Below are positions 11,033-21,073 of a stretch of 64,000 bases of DNA, in pieces. Position 1 is the stretch's first letter. Each line of letters begins with the position of its first letter. Origin of the DNA: Porpolomopsis calyptriformis (Eukaryota > Basidiomycota > Agaricomycetes > Agaricales > Hygrophoraceae); the NCBI GenBank assembly GCA_951640195.1, contig OX621169.1, positions 2,108,001-2,172,000 of the forward strand. The letters run 5' to 3'. Position numbers and translations under genes: made by a program. The notes below the pieces were generated by a model that saw nothing but the letters and a program-made list of their open reading frames with translations, ran no database searches and was not told the DNA's origin.

Positions 11033-14000
11033 GTATCTACTCAAGAATGTACCACCACTCCATGCAATCTATTTCGAATTCTTGGTACTCTTGAAAAAGG
11101 CAATCTCGGACTCATTTTGGACGTTTGGATTGAAGCTACCGACACTGGTCGACGTGTCCCGGCCACTGCTCTGGTTGATAGTAGAGCCTCTGGAAATTTT
11201 GTGGATGAATCCTTCGCAACTCGCCACAGTTTTACTCTAACACGATTGGAAACCCCAATCCCCGTACGGAATGCCAATGGATCTGAAAACCGAGGTGGAC
11301 CCATCGAGAATGATATTGATATTTGGTTAGAGGCTCCTGGAGGACACAATGAACGGATCCGATTGGAAGTGACTGATCTCGGATCTAAGACAGATATTAT
11401 CCTCGGCTTCCCGTGGCTCAAAAAGCACAACCCCAACATCAATTGGAAAGAGGCAACACTAGCTCTGGATAGCGAAGATTTCCCTCTTCCACGATGGATA
11501 GTGAAAGATGCGGAGTCACCGGGAATGGAATCGGTCACGCTGGCCATGAATCGACGCGTATCGAAGTTGGATGAATCCCGAGCCAGCATGGTGGAAGAAG
11601 ATATGCGAAAGTTTGTACCAGAGGTATACTGGAAAGACTATTCTAGTGTCTTTGCCAAAGAATCCTTCGACCGCCTTCCACCGCATTTGGAATTTGACCA
11701 TGCCATAGAACTGGACGAAACCTTCAAACCAGTTAAAGGCGTGAAATACGTGATGTCCCCTCTTGAGATGGATCACTTACACAAGTTCATTGACGAAAAC
11801 TTATCTACTGGACGAATACGAATTTCCAAATCGAAACAAGTCTCCCTGTTCTTCTTTGGAAAGAAAGCCGAAGAAGTGAATGCTAAAGGTAAGAATGCTG
11901 GCTTACGCCCTATCGAGGATTATCGCTATCTCAATGAACACACGGTTCCTGATCATTATCCCCTTCCTCTCCTTCATCAAATACTCCAACGACCTAAACT
12001 CCTAACAGCGTCACTGTTCACGGTCATGGATATCCGATGGGGATTCAACAACGTCAGGATCAAGGAAGGCGATGAATGGAAAGCCACTTTCATTATGGAA
12101 GCAGGCGCCTTCGAACCCACCATCATGTTCTTTGGTTTGCGGAACTCACCAGCCACCTTTCAACGGATGATCGACACAAGATTCAAAAAGGTCCTGGACT
12201 CTGGAAACGTTTTCATTTATATCGATGACGTGCTTGTTTGTGGAGATGATTTACAGGAATTGCGATGCTGGACCTTCAAGACTCTAGATATCATGAAGAA
12301 ACACGGACTCTCGTGTAAACCCGTCAAATGCCAGTTCGAGAAGGAAGAAGTCATTTATCTCAGAGTCGTCCTATCCAAAGGACGAATCACCACTAATCCG
12401 AAGAAGGTTGACGCTATCATGTCTTGGCCTATTCCAGAAACGGTGAAACAACTCCAATCCTTCTTGGGCAGTGCGAACTTTTGGCGGAGATATATCAAGA
12501 ATTTCTCCAAAGTCGCTACCCCTCTCTATGAACTCTTGCACAATGAAACTGTGTGGGAATGGACTCCTCGGAGACAAGAAGCCTTCGACAACATCAAATC
12601 CCTTTTAACAAACGCGCCCATTCTTCATATTCCTGATCGCGATCTCCCTTATTGCTTGGAAACCGATGCTTCTATCATTGGAATCGCAGGAATACTCTCC
12701 CAACTTCATGACAGACATTGGAAACCTGTCGGTTATCATTCAAGGTCTACCTCTCCTGCCGAAAAGAACTACCCTACCCATGATCTAGAGCTCCTGGCGA
12801 TCATTGATTCCTTTAAACAATGGCGTCATCTTCTCGAAGGAGCGAGACACGATATTCTCATCAGGATGGACAGTTTGGCTTTACGATACTTTTCCAAAAA
12901 CCTTCGCCTATCGAACTGCCAGACTCGTTGGTCTGAGTATCTGTCCAGATTCGGGTTCAAAATTGAGTACGTTCCAGGGAGGAAAAACAAAGCCAACGGC
13001 TTGTCCAGGCACCCGGATTACTTGCCCGGCGTCGAAGCCGACGTGGAGAACGAAGTTCTAATAGCGCGCGACCGATGGATAAATTCAATTGTCAACTTGT
13101 CGAATTCAAGCTTTCTCTCTAGATTACGCTTCAAAATCCCACTCCCACAGAAGATCCAAGATAAACTCGAGGATGCCTCATTCGCTTGGACCCAAGCTGA
13201 TGGGCTTGTACGCAATGTTGAAGGTCGGATAGTGGTGCCAGAGGAGGTATCTCTGCGCACAGACATTATACGACTGTCCCACGCCTACCCCCACGCTGGC
13301 CACCCTGGCATTGAGAAGACGAAGGAACTCATTCTTCGTAACTTTATTTGGGATGGTGCCTTACAAGACATCACCAACTACATTCGATCCTGCCCCGCTT
13401 GTCAACAAAACAAGAACTTCCCCTCGAAGCCGTCAGGACTACTCCAACCCATACCCCCCTCTACGGAACCATGGAAGGAAATTACCGTCGATCTCATTGT
13501 CGAACTCCCCAAGTCACAAGGCTATGATGCTATAATGGTTGTTGTCGATCGTTTCACTAAACGTGCTCATTTCATTCCGACAACTTCTAATCTTTCATCA
13601 GAAGGTGCTGCAAAACTCTTTCGGAATCACATCTGGAAACATCATGGATGGCCCCAAAAGGTTATATCCGATCGTGGAGTGCAATTTGCGTCCAAATTCA
13701 CAGAAGCCCTCAATAACTCCTTAGGGATTATCTCCGGTCTCTCCACTGCATATCATCCTCAAACAGATGGTCAAACGGAATGTACCAATCAAGAACTTGA
13801 AGTCTACTTACGTTTCTATACCAACTTTATGCAGGATGACTGGTCAGAATGGCTTGCTTCTGCGGAATTTGCCTACAATAATCGGCAACACTCTGCTACT
13901 TCACAATCACCGTTCTATATGGAATACGGACGTCATCCTCACCTTCCCACAGTCATTCCGGATCAAAGCAACGTGCCCGCAGCAAATACCTTTCACGAAC

Positions 14001-14542
14001 GCCTTACACGCGCACAGCAAAATGCCGAACAATCCTTATCAAAGACAATGGAGTCAATGAAGAAATACGCCGATCGTAAACGGAAGCCTTCACCCTCCTA
14101 CGAAGAAGGAGATTTAGTCTGGTTGGACACCAAGAATATCAAGATGACACGACCCTCGAAGAAACTTGACAATCGACGGACCGGACCATTCAAGGTCTTG
14201 AAGAAGATATCGGACCTTGCTTATCTGATCGACATTCCCGGAACATGGAGACTGCACCCAGTCTTTCACGTTTCACTCCTGAGACCCAACATCGGAAATG
14301 AATTGCTCCACCCTGATGTCATCGACACATCACGGCCTCCCCCTGATCTGATCGAAAACGAAGAAGAATACGAGGTCGAATCTATACTACAACATTCCGG
14401 AGCTAAACGATGCCGAAAATATTTGGTCAAATGGAAAGGCTATCCGATCGAAGAAGCCACTTGGGAAGATCGATCAAACATTTTACGACACGCCAAGGAA
14501 ATTGTGAAGACGTACGAAGACTCAATTCAAACGGCGACTTGA
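10997..14542 (+). CDS. pol: pol of element B (open, protease motif altered)
   Basis: This uninterrupted 1182-codon frame is read after a -1 shift from gag. Its domains are aspartic protease, RT (FIYIDDVLVCGDD), RNase H (ETDASIIG), integrase with the HHCC finger, D (TVDLI), D (ISDRG) and E (QTECTNQ), a GPY/F module (TGPFKV) and a C-terminal chromodomain (YLVKWKGYPIEEATWE). The protease motif reads DSRASGNF where A and C have DSGASGNF. The Gly next to the catalytic Asp is normally invariant, so this copy is probably unable to mature its proteins. The chromodomain suggests targeting to methylated-histone chromatin, as known for chromoviruses. Confidence 0.92.
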   Translation, partial: LKSPNASPTVTDVSTQECTTTPCNLFRILGTLEKGNLGLILDVWIEATDTGRRVPATALVDSRASGNFVDESFATRHSFTLTRLETPIPVRNANGSENRGGPIENDIDIWLEAPGGHNERIRLEVTDLGSKTDIILGFPWLKKHNPNINWKEATLALDSEDFPLPRWIVKDAESPGMESVTLAMNRRVSKLDESRASMVEEDMRKFVPEVYWKDYSSVFAKESFDRLPPHLEFDHAIELDETFKPVKGVKYVMSPLEMDHLHKFIDENLSTGRIRISKSKQVSLFFFGKKAEEVNAKGKNAGLRPIEDYRYLNEHTVPDHYPLPLLHQILQRPKLLTASLFTVMDIRWGFNNVRIKEGDEWKATFIMEAGAFEPTIMFFGLRNSPATFQRMIDTRFKKVLDSGNVFIYIDDVLVCGDDLQELRCWTFKTLDIMKKHGLSCKPVKCQFEKEEVIYLRVVLSKGRITTNPKKVDAIMSWPIPETVKQLQSFLGSANFWRRYIKNFSKVATPLYELLHNETVWEWTPRRQEAFDNIKSLLTNAPILHIPDRDLPYCLETDASIIGIAGILSQLHDRHWKPVGYHSRSTSPAEKNYPTHDLELLAIIDSFKQWRHLLEGARHDILIRMDSLALRYFSKNLRLSNCQTRWSEYLSRFGFKIEYVPGRKNKANGLSRHPDYLPGVEADVENEVLIARDRWINSIVNLSNSSFLSRLRFKIPLPQKIQDKLEDASFAWTQADGLVRNVEGRIVVPEEVSLRTDIIRLSHAYPHAGHPGIEKTKELILRNFIWDGALQDITNYIRSCPACQQNKNFPSKPSGLLQPIPPSTEPWKEITVDLIVELPKSQGYDAIMVVVDRFTKRAHFIPTTSNLSSEGAAKLFRNHIWKHHGWPQKVISDRGVQFASKFTEALNNSLGIISGLSTAYHPQTDGQTECTNQELEVYLRFYTNFMQDDWSEWLASAEFAYNNRQHSATSQSPFYMEYGRHPHLPTVIPDQSNVPAANTFHERLTRAQQNAEQSLSKTMESMKKYADRKRKPSPSYEEGDLVWLDTKNIKMTRPSKKLDNRRTGPFKVLKKISDLAYLIDIPGTWRLHPVFHVSLLRPNIGNELLHPDVIDTSRPPPDLIENEEEYEVESILQHSGAKRCRKYLVKWKGYPIEEATWEDRSNILRHAKEIVKTYEDSIQTAT

Positions 14543-14709
14543 TTCTATTCATTCGTTTGTCATCATCTCATCTGCCAAGAATTGACCTCTATTTTTAGAA
14601 CCACTCCTTATAAACTGCCGGACGTCTCTACTTTCCTTCACGATTCAAATTACGCGCCTCTTAACAACGACTCAAGACCACTTGACTAAAATGCCATAAC
14701 AACTTTGCC

Positions 14710-14772
14710 ATGCCCGCTACACAGTCTACACGATCCCCCTCCCCTCAAGTCGCCATCCGACGTTCTGGATGG
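14710..14772 (+). pseudogene. Third ORF of element B, 5' fragment
   Basis: The fragment starts at ATG 14710 and matches the beginning of the intact third ORF in element C (MPATxSTRSPSPQVAIRRSG). It is cut by the solo LTR at 14773. The remainder lies at 22257-22933, beyond element C. The 14543-14709 gap between the pol stop and this ATG carries the conserved CTATTTTTAG and CTTATAAACT motifs. Confidence 0.8.
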
Positions 14773-15345
14773 TGATGCGATGGGGAGCTGTCTGAGCTCT
14801 GGGATCTGCCCCAAGAGATGGTGGGAGGCACAATAGAAAGGAGCTATCAAAGAAATCGTGCAAATCGAAGAAATAGAAGAAATCAGAAATTCGGAGCACT
14901 CTCTAGAGTGCTAGAGGCGGTCGAAGAGGCTCAAACATGAAGGACTAGACATGGGACGATGGGATCTATCTTCCTTCTCTATGATACAAACATATCTACA
15001 AGTAAATATATCTGTGAAAACAAAGATCCCTTTATATGCTATATAGTAAAGGGATGAGACTTCTGAACGAAGCCACCAGTGAAAGGGTCAATGGGAACGA
15101 TGAGGATCTACACAATGGACGTCTGGCTATCAGATGCATCCTTTGATATGAGCTGCAATCACGAATAGAAGGATCAGAGAATTCGAAGAAATTCGCAGAA
15201 ATCCGAAGCGTTCGGAGATAAATCGCTGGACAGGAAGCCGAATCGCGTAGTCGGGGACATCGTAGTAGTGTAGTAGACGTCTGGAGGATCACGTAGATAT
15301 GTGGAACATGTCCTCCGGACCTCAGGGGACCAAGGGGTCGTATCA
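14773..15345. repeat. Solo LTR of an unrelated LTR retrotransposon
   Basis: This 573-bp segment interrupts the third ORF of B. It begins TGATGCGA and ends TCGTATCA, imperfect inverted ends of the form TGATRCGA. Flanks are ATGG (14769-14772) and ACGG (15346-15349), a 4-bp target duplication with one CpG transition. It has no coding capacity. A near-palindrome, CCCTTTATATGC with TATAGTAAAGGG, near 15030-15055 could supply a TATA box on either strand, so orientation is unresolved. A solo LTR implies an inserted element later deleted by LTR recombination. Confidence 0.7.
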
Positions 15346-15352
15346 ACGGATC

Positions 15353-15762
15353 TGTCACGGTCGTAATTTTCTTTCTTTTTCTTTATCTTATCGTATGCAA
15401 ACCTATCTCTTATCTTGGGATTCCCCCCATCTGTTACCGGGATTCCCCATTACCTTCCCCAGAGATTCCCCAGGGATTCCCCTTTACTTTACCCATATGC
15501 GGACACACTTCATTTCCGTTATGTTTCAACCCCTTTATGATTCGTCATCGATCACGATGACTCACCCTTATCTCTACCTCATGTATGTCGCACTGACTCA
15601 CACCAATAAGTAGTCAGTATATAAAGAGTACTTCTGTACGTATCAGACCTTAAGTCTGATTCCTCGTTAGCCTACTCATAACAAGGACTTGGAACCATCC
15701 TCTATATCTCTTGGGACAGAACACCCGAAGTAAAACGCGTTCCGAACAACCGGTTTATAACA
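15353..15762 (+). repeat. 5' LTR of element C
   Basis: This LTR is 10 bp longer than those of A and B. U3 has four GATTCCCC-type motifs (15417, 15439, 15463, 15473), and the extra unit accounts for the length difference. TATATAAA is at 15618-15625. Confidence 0.95.
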
Positions 15763-15774
15763 AGAATCAGACTT
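15618..15774 (+). promoter_or_regulatory. LTR promoter and self-primer binding site of element C
   Basis: TATATAAA at 15618-15625 is followed by AAGTCTGATTC at 15652-15662. Its reverse complement GAATCAGACTT lies at 15764-15774, one base after the LTR. The layout is the same as in A and B. Confidence 0.85.
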
Positions 15775-16198
15775 CCTTCTGGTTCTCTCCCACTTGCTTA
15801 TCCAAACCTCCCCATCACTGTGATCATCGACATCACCTCTTTACCCCTTACCAACTTCCATCCTGGCTTCTACCGATAACTCAGACGTTGAAGAACACTA
15901 CGAAGATCCCCTCTCAAGATCGACTTTCTCAGCTACAGTTCGAGATCAAGAACCATCCTTTTCTTCAGTTCTTGAAGAAACGATAATTGCCCCTACCCCT
16001 GCTCCTGCCTCTCTAGGACCACGGACTCGATCAAGAACAAGAGGACTCTTCACTTCGTCTTCAGTACCAGCAACTAGACCAGTTCATCAATGGACTGCTA
16101 CTCCACCAGGACGATACGGTTCCCTTTACTCCCAACTTTCTTCTGCGACACCCACACCAACAGCTCCAACAACCCCACAACAACCGACATCTACCGAC

Positions 16199-17362
16199 AT
16201 GTCAGGAACATCCGCCAACGCCCCCGCCAGTCCCCCTACCATTGATATTGTGACCTTGGTGGCCACTGTTCGCCAACTTGAACAGACCATCACCCAACAA
16301 CAACAATTGATCACCCAGCTCCAGCAACAACAACAACCCCAACCTCCTCCACAACCCCAGCAACCTCAGCAACCTCTTCTACCTCAACAACCTGCTCCCC
16401 CCTCCATCAAAATCGCCAAACCCGATGAATACGACGGGTCTGCCGCTAAATGCCTTAACTTCATCCAAGCTTGTCGTCTAGTCCTTGACGACAGCCAATG
16501 GTCCGACAGACAGAAGATCACTTATGTCTTGTCGTTTATGAAGATTGGTGTCGCCCAATCATGGGCTCAACAACAGACCCAAGAGTTTAAACGTGCTCAG
16601 TGGATCGGAGCCGACTACGAAGATTTCATGGAAGAGCTTGAGGAGTGTTTCGGAGACGTTGATGCGAGAGCGACAGCTCAAGTCAAAATTCAAAAGGTAA
16701 CTCAAGGACTTTCCACTGTGGACAATTATAATGTACGATTCGGAGCTCTCGCGGACGAAACAGGATTCAACGACGACGCCCTCAAAGTTTTCTACCGGAA
16801 CGGCCTCAATCCCGGAATTCTTGAAAAGATCTACGCCCTTGATCCCATCCCCGCCACCCTCAACGCTTGGAAGCGAAAAGCTTCCGTCTTCGACCGACAA
16901 CATCTCGAGTTTGCACTTGAACGTCGTGCCGCTCCCTGGAACAACAACTACTACGCTCCCAGGGAGACCGTGGCTCGAACGGCAACCCGAACTCCCTCCT
17001 CTGCTCCTATCAAACAGGAGACACCTTCCTCATCATCAATATCACGCGTTCCGTGAGGCAACTGCTATCGCTGCGGAGAACCAGGTCATTGGGTGAACAA
17101 GTGTCCAAATTCCCCTCTCGCCTCTTCTTCGGCAGCGCGTCCATCGAGTAGTGCCCCTGCCGGACAACGACGAGGAAGACCAACCACAGGGCGAGGTCGA
17201 GGACGAAATATTCAAGGAATCGAGACGGAACGAGTTGACGAGGTGGTTTCCCCGGCTACTGCGGAGGAAACTATTCGAGTGGTGGATAACTGCGGGATCG
17301 ATCGCTGGCCGAAGGAAAGAAAAGCTCAGCTCGTCAAGGAACTGAAAGAACAGGGTTTTTAA
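16199..17362 (+). pseudogene. gag: gag of element C (one nonsense codon)
   Basis: The protein is closely similar to B gag along its whole length, with the same Gln/Pro-rich coiled coil, capsid region, CCHC knuckle and Gly/Arg tail. A TGA at 17054-17056 ends the frame after 285 codons, immediately before the knuckle; B has CGA at this codon. The frame then continues unbroken to the normal stop at 17360-17362. An in-frame ATG-less extension reaches back to a CTG at 15863. The truncation removes nucleic-acid binding and the frameshift signal, so this copy should not make Gag-Pol without read-through. Confidence 0.9.
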
Positions 17363-17394
17363 AGAGTCCGAACGCTTCACCTACCGTTACGGAC
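17353..17394 (+). promoter_or_regulatory. Candidate -1 ribosomal frameshift site, element C
   Basis: The heptamer GGGTTTT (17353-17359) precedes the gag stop. GTCCG (17366-17370) can pair with CGGAC (17390-17394) after a six-base spacer, as in B, while the loop sequence differs. Confidence 0.65.
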
Positions 17395-20300
17395 GTATCT
17401 ACTCAAGAATGTACCACCACTCCATGCAATCTATTTCGAATTCTTGGTACTCTTGAAGAAGGCAATCTTGGACTCATTTTGGACGTTTGGATTGAAGCTA
17501 CCGACACTGGTCGACGTGTCCCGGCCACTGCTCTGGTTGATAGCGGAGCCTCTGGAAATTTCGTGGACGAATCCTTCGCAACTCGCCACAATTTTACTCT
17601 AACACGATTGGAAACCCCAATCCCCGTACGGAATGCCGATGGATCTGAAAACCGAGGTGGACCCATCGAGAACGATATTGATATTTGGTTAGAGGCTCCT
17701 GGAGGACACAATGAACGGATCCGATTGGAAGTGACTGATCTCGGATCTAAGACGGATATTATCCTCGGCTTCCCGTGGCTCAAAAAGCACAACCCCAACA
17801 TCGATTGGAAAGAGGCAACACTGGCTCTGGAAAGTAAAGATTTCCCTCTTCCGGGATGGATAGTGAAAGATGCGGAGTCACTGGGAATGAAATCGGTCAC
17901 GCTGGCCATGAATCGACGCGTATCGAAGTCGGATGAATCCCGAGCCAGCACGGTGGAAGAAGATATACGAAAGTTTGTACCGGAGGTATACTGGAAAGAC
18001 TATTCTAGTGTCTTTGCCAAAGAATCCTTCGACCACCTTCCACCGCATTCGGAATTCGACCACGCCATAGAACTGGACGAAACCTTCAGACCAGTCAAAG
18101 GCATGAAATACGCAATGTCCCCTCTTGAGATGGATCACTTACACAAGTTCATCGACGAAAACCTGTCTACTGGACAAATACAAATTTCCAAATCGAAACA
18201 AGTCTCTCCGTTCTTCTTTGGAAAGAAAGCCGAGGAAGTGAACGCTAAAGGTAAGAATGCTGGCTTACGCCCTATCGAGGATTATCGCTACCTCAACGAA
18301 CACACAGTTCCTGATCATTATCCCCTTCCTCTTCTTCATCAAATACTCCAACGACCTAAACTTCTGACTGCTTCTCTATTCACGGTCATGGATATACGAT
18401 GGGGATTCAACAACGTCAGGATCAAGGAAGGCGACGAATGGAAAGCCGCTTTCATCACTGAAGCAGGCGCCTTCGAACCCACCGTCATGTTCTTTGGTTT
18501 GTGGAACTCACCAGCTACCTTTCAACGGATGATCGACACAAGATTCAAAGAAGTCCTAGACTCTGGAAATGTTTTCATCTATATCGATGACGTGCTTGTT
18601 TGTGGAGACGATTTACAAGAATTGCGACGCTGGACCTTCAAGACTCTAGATATCATGAAGAAACACGGACTTTCGTGTAAACCCGTCAAATGCCAATTCG
18701 AGAAGGAGGAAGTCATTTATCTCGGAGTCGTCTTATCCAAAGGACGAATCACAACCAACCCGAAGAAAGTCGACGCTATCATGTCTTGGCCTATTCCGGA
18801 AACGGTGAAACAACTCCAATCCTTCTTGGGCAGTGCGAACTTTTGGTGGAGATATATCAAGGATTTCTCCAGAATCGCTACCCCTCTCTATGAACTCTTG
18901 CACAATGAAACTGTGTGGGAATGGACTCCTCGGAGACAAGAAGCCTTCGACAACATCAAGTCCCTTTTAACGAACGCGCCCGTCCTTCATATTCCTGATC
19001 GCGATCTCCCTTATTGCTTGGAAACCGATGCCTCTATCATTGGAATCGCGGGAATACTCTCTCAGCTTCATGACGGACATTGGAAACCTGTCGGTTATCA
19101 CTCAAGATCTACCTCTCCTGCTGAAAAGAACTACCCTACCCACGATCTGGAACTCCTGGCGATCATTGATTCCTTTAAACAATGGCGCCATCTCCTCGAA
19201 GGAGCGAGACACGATATTCTTATCAGGACGGACAGTTTGGCGTTACGATATTTTTCAAAGAATCTTCGCTTGTCAAATCGCCAGACTCGTTGGTCTGAGT
19301 ATCTGTCGAGATTCGGGTTCAAGATTGAGTACGTTCCAGGGAGGAAGAACAAGGCCGACGGCCTGTCCAGACGCCCAGATTACTTGCCCAGCATCGAAGC
19401 CGACGTGGAGAACGAAGTTCTGATAGCGCGCGACCGATGGATAAATTCAATTGTCAAGTTGTCGAATTCAAGCTTTCTTTCTAGATTACGCTTCAAAATC
19501 CCACTCCCACAGAAGATCCAAGATAAACTCGAGGATGCCTCACTCGCTTGGACCCAAGCTGATGGGCTTGTACGCGATGTTGAAGGTCGGATAGTAGTGC
19601 CGGAGGAAGTATCTTTGCGCACAGATATTATACGACTGTCCCACGCCTACCCCCACACTGGTCACCCTGGCATTGAGAAGACGAAGGAACTCGTCCTTCA
19701 TAACTTTGTTTGGGATGGTGCCTTACAAGACATCACCAATTACGTCCGATCCTGCCCCGCTTGTCAACAAAACAAGAACTTCCCCTCAAAGCCGTCAGGA
19801 CTACTCCAACCCATACCTCCCTCTATGGAACCATGGAAGGAAATTACCGTCGATCTCATCGTCGAACTCCCCAAGTCACAAGGCTACGATGCTGTAATGG
19901 TTGTTGTTGATTGTTTCACTAAACGTGCTCATTTCATTCCGACAACTTCTAATCTTTCATCAGAAGGTGCTGCGAAGCTCTTTCGGAATCACATCTGGAA
20001 ACATCATGGATGGCCCCAAAAGGTCATATCCGATCGTGGAGTGCAATTTGCGTCCAAATTCACAGAAGCCCTCAATAACTCCTTAGGAATCATCTCCGGT
20101 CTCTCCACTGCATATCACCCTCAAACAGATGGTCAAACGGAACGCACCAATCAAGAACTCGAAGTTTACCTGCGTTTCTATACCAACTTCATGCAGGACA
20201 ACTGGTCGGAATGGCTCGCTTCTGCGGAATTTGCCTACAACAATCGGCAACACTCTGCCACTTCACAATCACCATTCTATATGGAATACGGACGTCATCC

Positions 20301-20904
20301 TCACCTTCCCACAATCATTCCGGATCAAAGCAACGTGCCCGCAGCAAATACCTTCCACGAACGTCTTACACGTGCACAGCAAAACGCCGAACGATCCTTA
20401 TCAAAGACAACGGAGTCAATGAAGAAATACGCCGATCGTAAACGGAAACCTTCACCCTCCTATGAAGAAGGAGATCTGGTCTGGTTGGACACCAAGAACA
20501 TCAAGACGACACGACCCTCGAAGAAGCTCGACAACCGACGAACTGGACCATTCAAGATCCTGAAAAAGATATCGGATCTTGCTTATCTGATCGACATTCC
20601 CGGAACATGGAGACTACACCCAGTCTTTCACGTTTCACTCCTGAGACCAAACGTCGGAAATGAATCACTCCACCCTGATGTCATCGACACATCACGACCT
20701 CCCCCTGATCTGATCGAAAACGAAGAAGAATACGAGGTCGAATCCATACTGCAACATTCCGGAGCTAAGCGACGCCGAAAATATTTGGTCAAATGGAAGG
20801 GCTATCCGATCGAAGAAGCCACTTGGGAAAATCGATCGAACATTTTACGACACGCCAAGGAAATTGTGAAGACGTACGAAGACTCAATTCAAACGGCGAC
20901 TTGA
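17359..20904 (+). CDS. pol: pol of element C (intact)
   Basis: The 1182-codon frame has all motifs present: protease DSGASGNF, RT YIDD, RNase H ETDAS, integrase HHCC and DDE residues (TVDLI, ISDRG, QTERTNQ), GPY/F module and chromodomain. It is entered by a -1 shift from gag. It is the best candidate in the nest for a functional polyprotein, although the upstream gag stop would block its translation. Confidence 0.93.
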   Translation, partial: LKSPNASPTVTDVSTQECTTTPCNLFRILGTLEEGNLGLILDVWIEATDTGRRVPATALVDSGASGNFVDESFATRHNFTLTRLETPIPVRNADGSENRGGPIENDIDIWLEAPGGHNERIRLEVTDLGSKTDIILGFPWLKKHNPNIDWKEATLALESKDFPLPGWIVKDAESLGMKSVTLAMNRRVSKSDESRASTVEEDIRKFVPEVYWKDYSSVFAKESFDHLPPHSEFDHAIELDETFRPVKGMKYAMSPLEMDHLHKFIDENLSTGQIQISKSKQVSPFFFGKKAEEVNAKGKNAGLRPIEDYRYLNEHTVPDHYPLPLLHQILQRPKLLTASLFTVMDIRWGFNNVRIKEGDEWKAAFITEAGAFEPTVMFFGLWNSPATFQRMIDTRFKEVLDSGNVFIYIDDVLVCGDDLQELRRWTFKTLDIMKKHGLSCKPVKCQFEKEEVIYLGVVLSKGRITTNPKKVDAIMSWPIPETVKQLQSFLGSANFWWRYIKDFSRIATPLYELLHNETVWEWTPRRQEAFDNIKSLLTNAPVLHIPDRDLPYCLETDASIIGIAGILSQLHDGHWKPVGYHSRSTSPAEKNYPTHDLELLAIIDSFKQWRHLLEGARHDILIRTDSLALRYFSKNLRLSNRQTRWSEYLSRFGFKIEYVPGRKNKADGLSRRPDYLPSIEADVENEVLIARDRWINSIVKLSNSSFLSRLRFKIPLPQKIQDKLEDASLAWTQADGLVRDVEGRIVVPEEVSLRTDIIRLSHAYPHTGHPGIEKTKELVLHNFVWDGALQDITNYVRSCPACQQNKNFPSKPSGLLQPIPPSMEPWKEITVDLIVELPKSQGYDAVMVVVDCFTKRAHFIPTTSNLSSEGAAKLFRNHIWKHHGWPQKVISDRGVQFASKFTEALNNSLGIISGLSTAYHPQTDGQTERTNQELEVYLRFYTNFMQDNWSEWLASAEFAYNNRQHSATSQSPFYMEYGRHPHLPTIIPDQSNVPAANTFHERLTRAQQNAERSLSKTTESMKKYADRKRKPSPSYEEGDLVWLDTKNIKTTRPSKKLDNRRTGPFKILKKISDLAYLIDIPGTWRLHPVFHVSLLRPNVGNESLHPDVIDTSRPPPDLIENEEEYEVESILQHSGAKRRRKYLVKWKGYPIEEATWENRSNILRHAKEIVKTYEDSIQTAT

Positions 20905-20950
20905 TTCTATTCATTCGTTTGTCATCATCTCATCTGCCAAGAATTGACCT

Positions 20951-20976
20951 CTATTTTTAGAACCACTCCTTATAAA
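20951..20976 (+). promoter_or_regulatory. Conserved motifs upstream of the third ORF (element C)
   Basis: CTATTTTTAG (20951-20960) resembles a pyrimidine tract plus splice acceptor, with a branch-like TTGAC just before it. CTTATAAACT (20969-20978) resembles a TATA box about 100 bp before ATG 21074. Both recur in A and B at the same place. They suggest the third ORF is made from a spliced or separately initiated RNA; the sequence alone does not decide which. Confidence 0.45.
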
Positions 20977-21073
20977 CTGCCGGACGTCTCCACTTCCCTT
21001 CAAGATTCAAATTACGCGCCCCTCAATAACGACTCAAGACCACTTGACCAAAACGCCGCAGAACAACTTTGCC

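Noticed and set aside
14773..15345. Protein-coding gene or DNA transposon in the 573-bp insert.
   Set aside because: The open frames are weak and lack domains; the TG/CA ends, short target duplication and size fit a solo LTR better.
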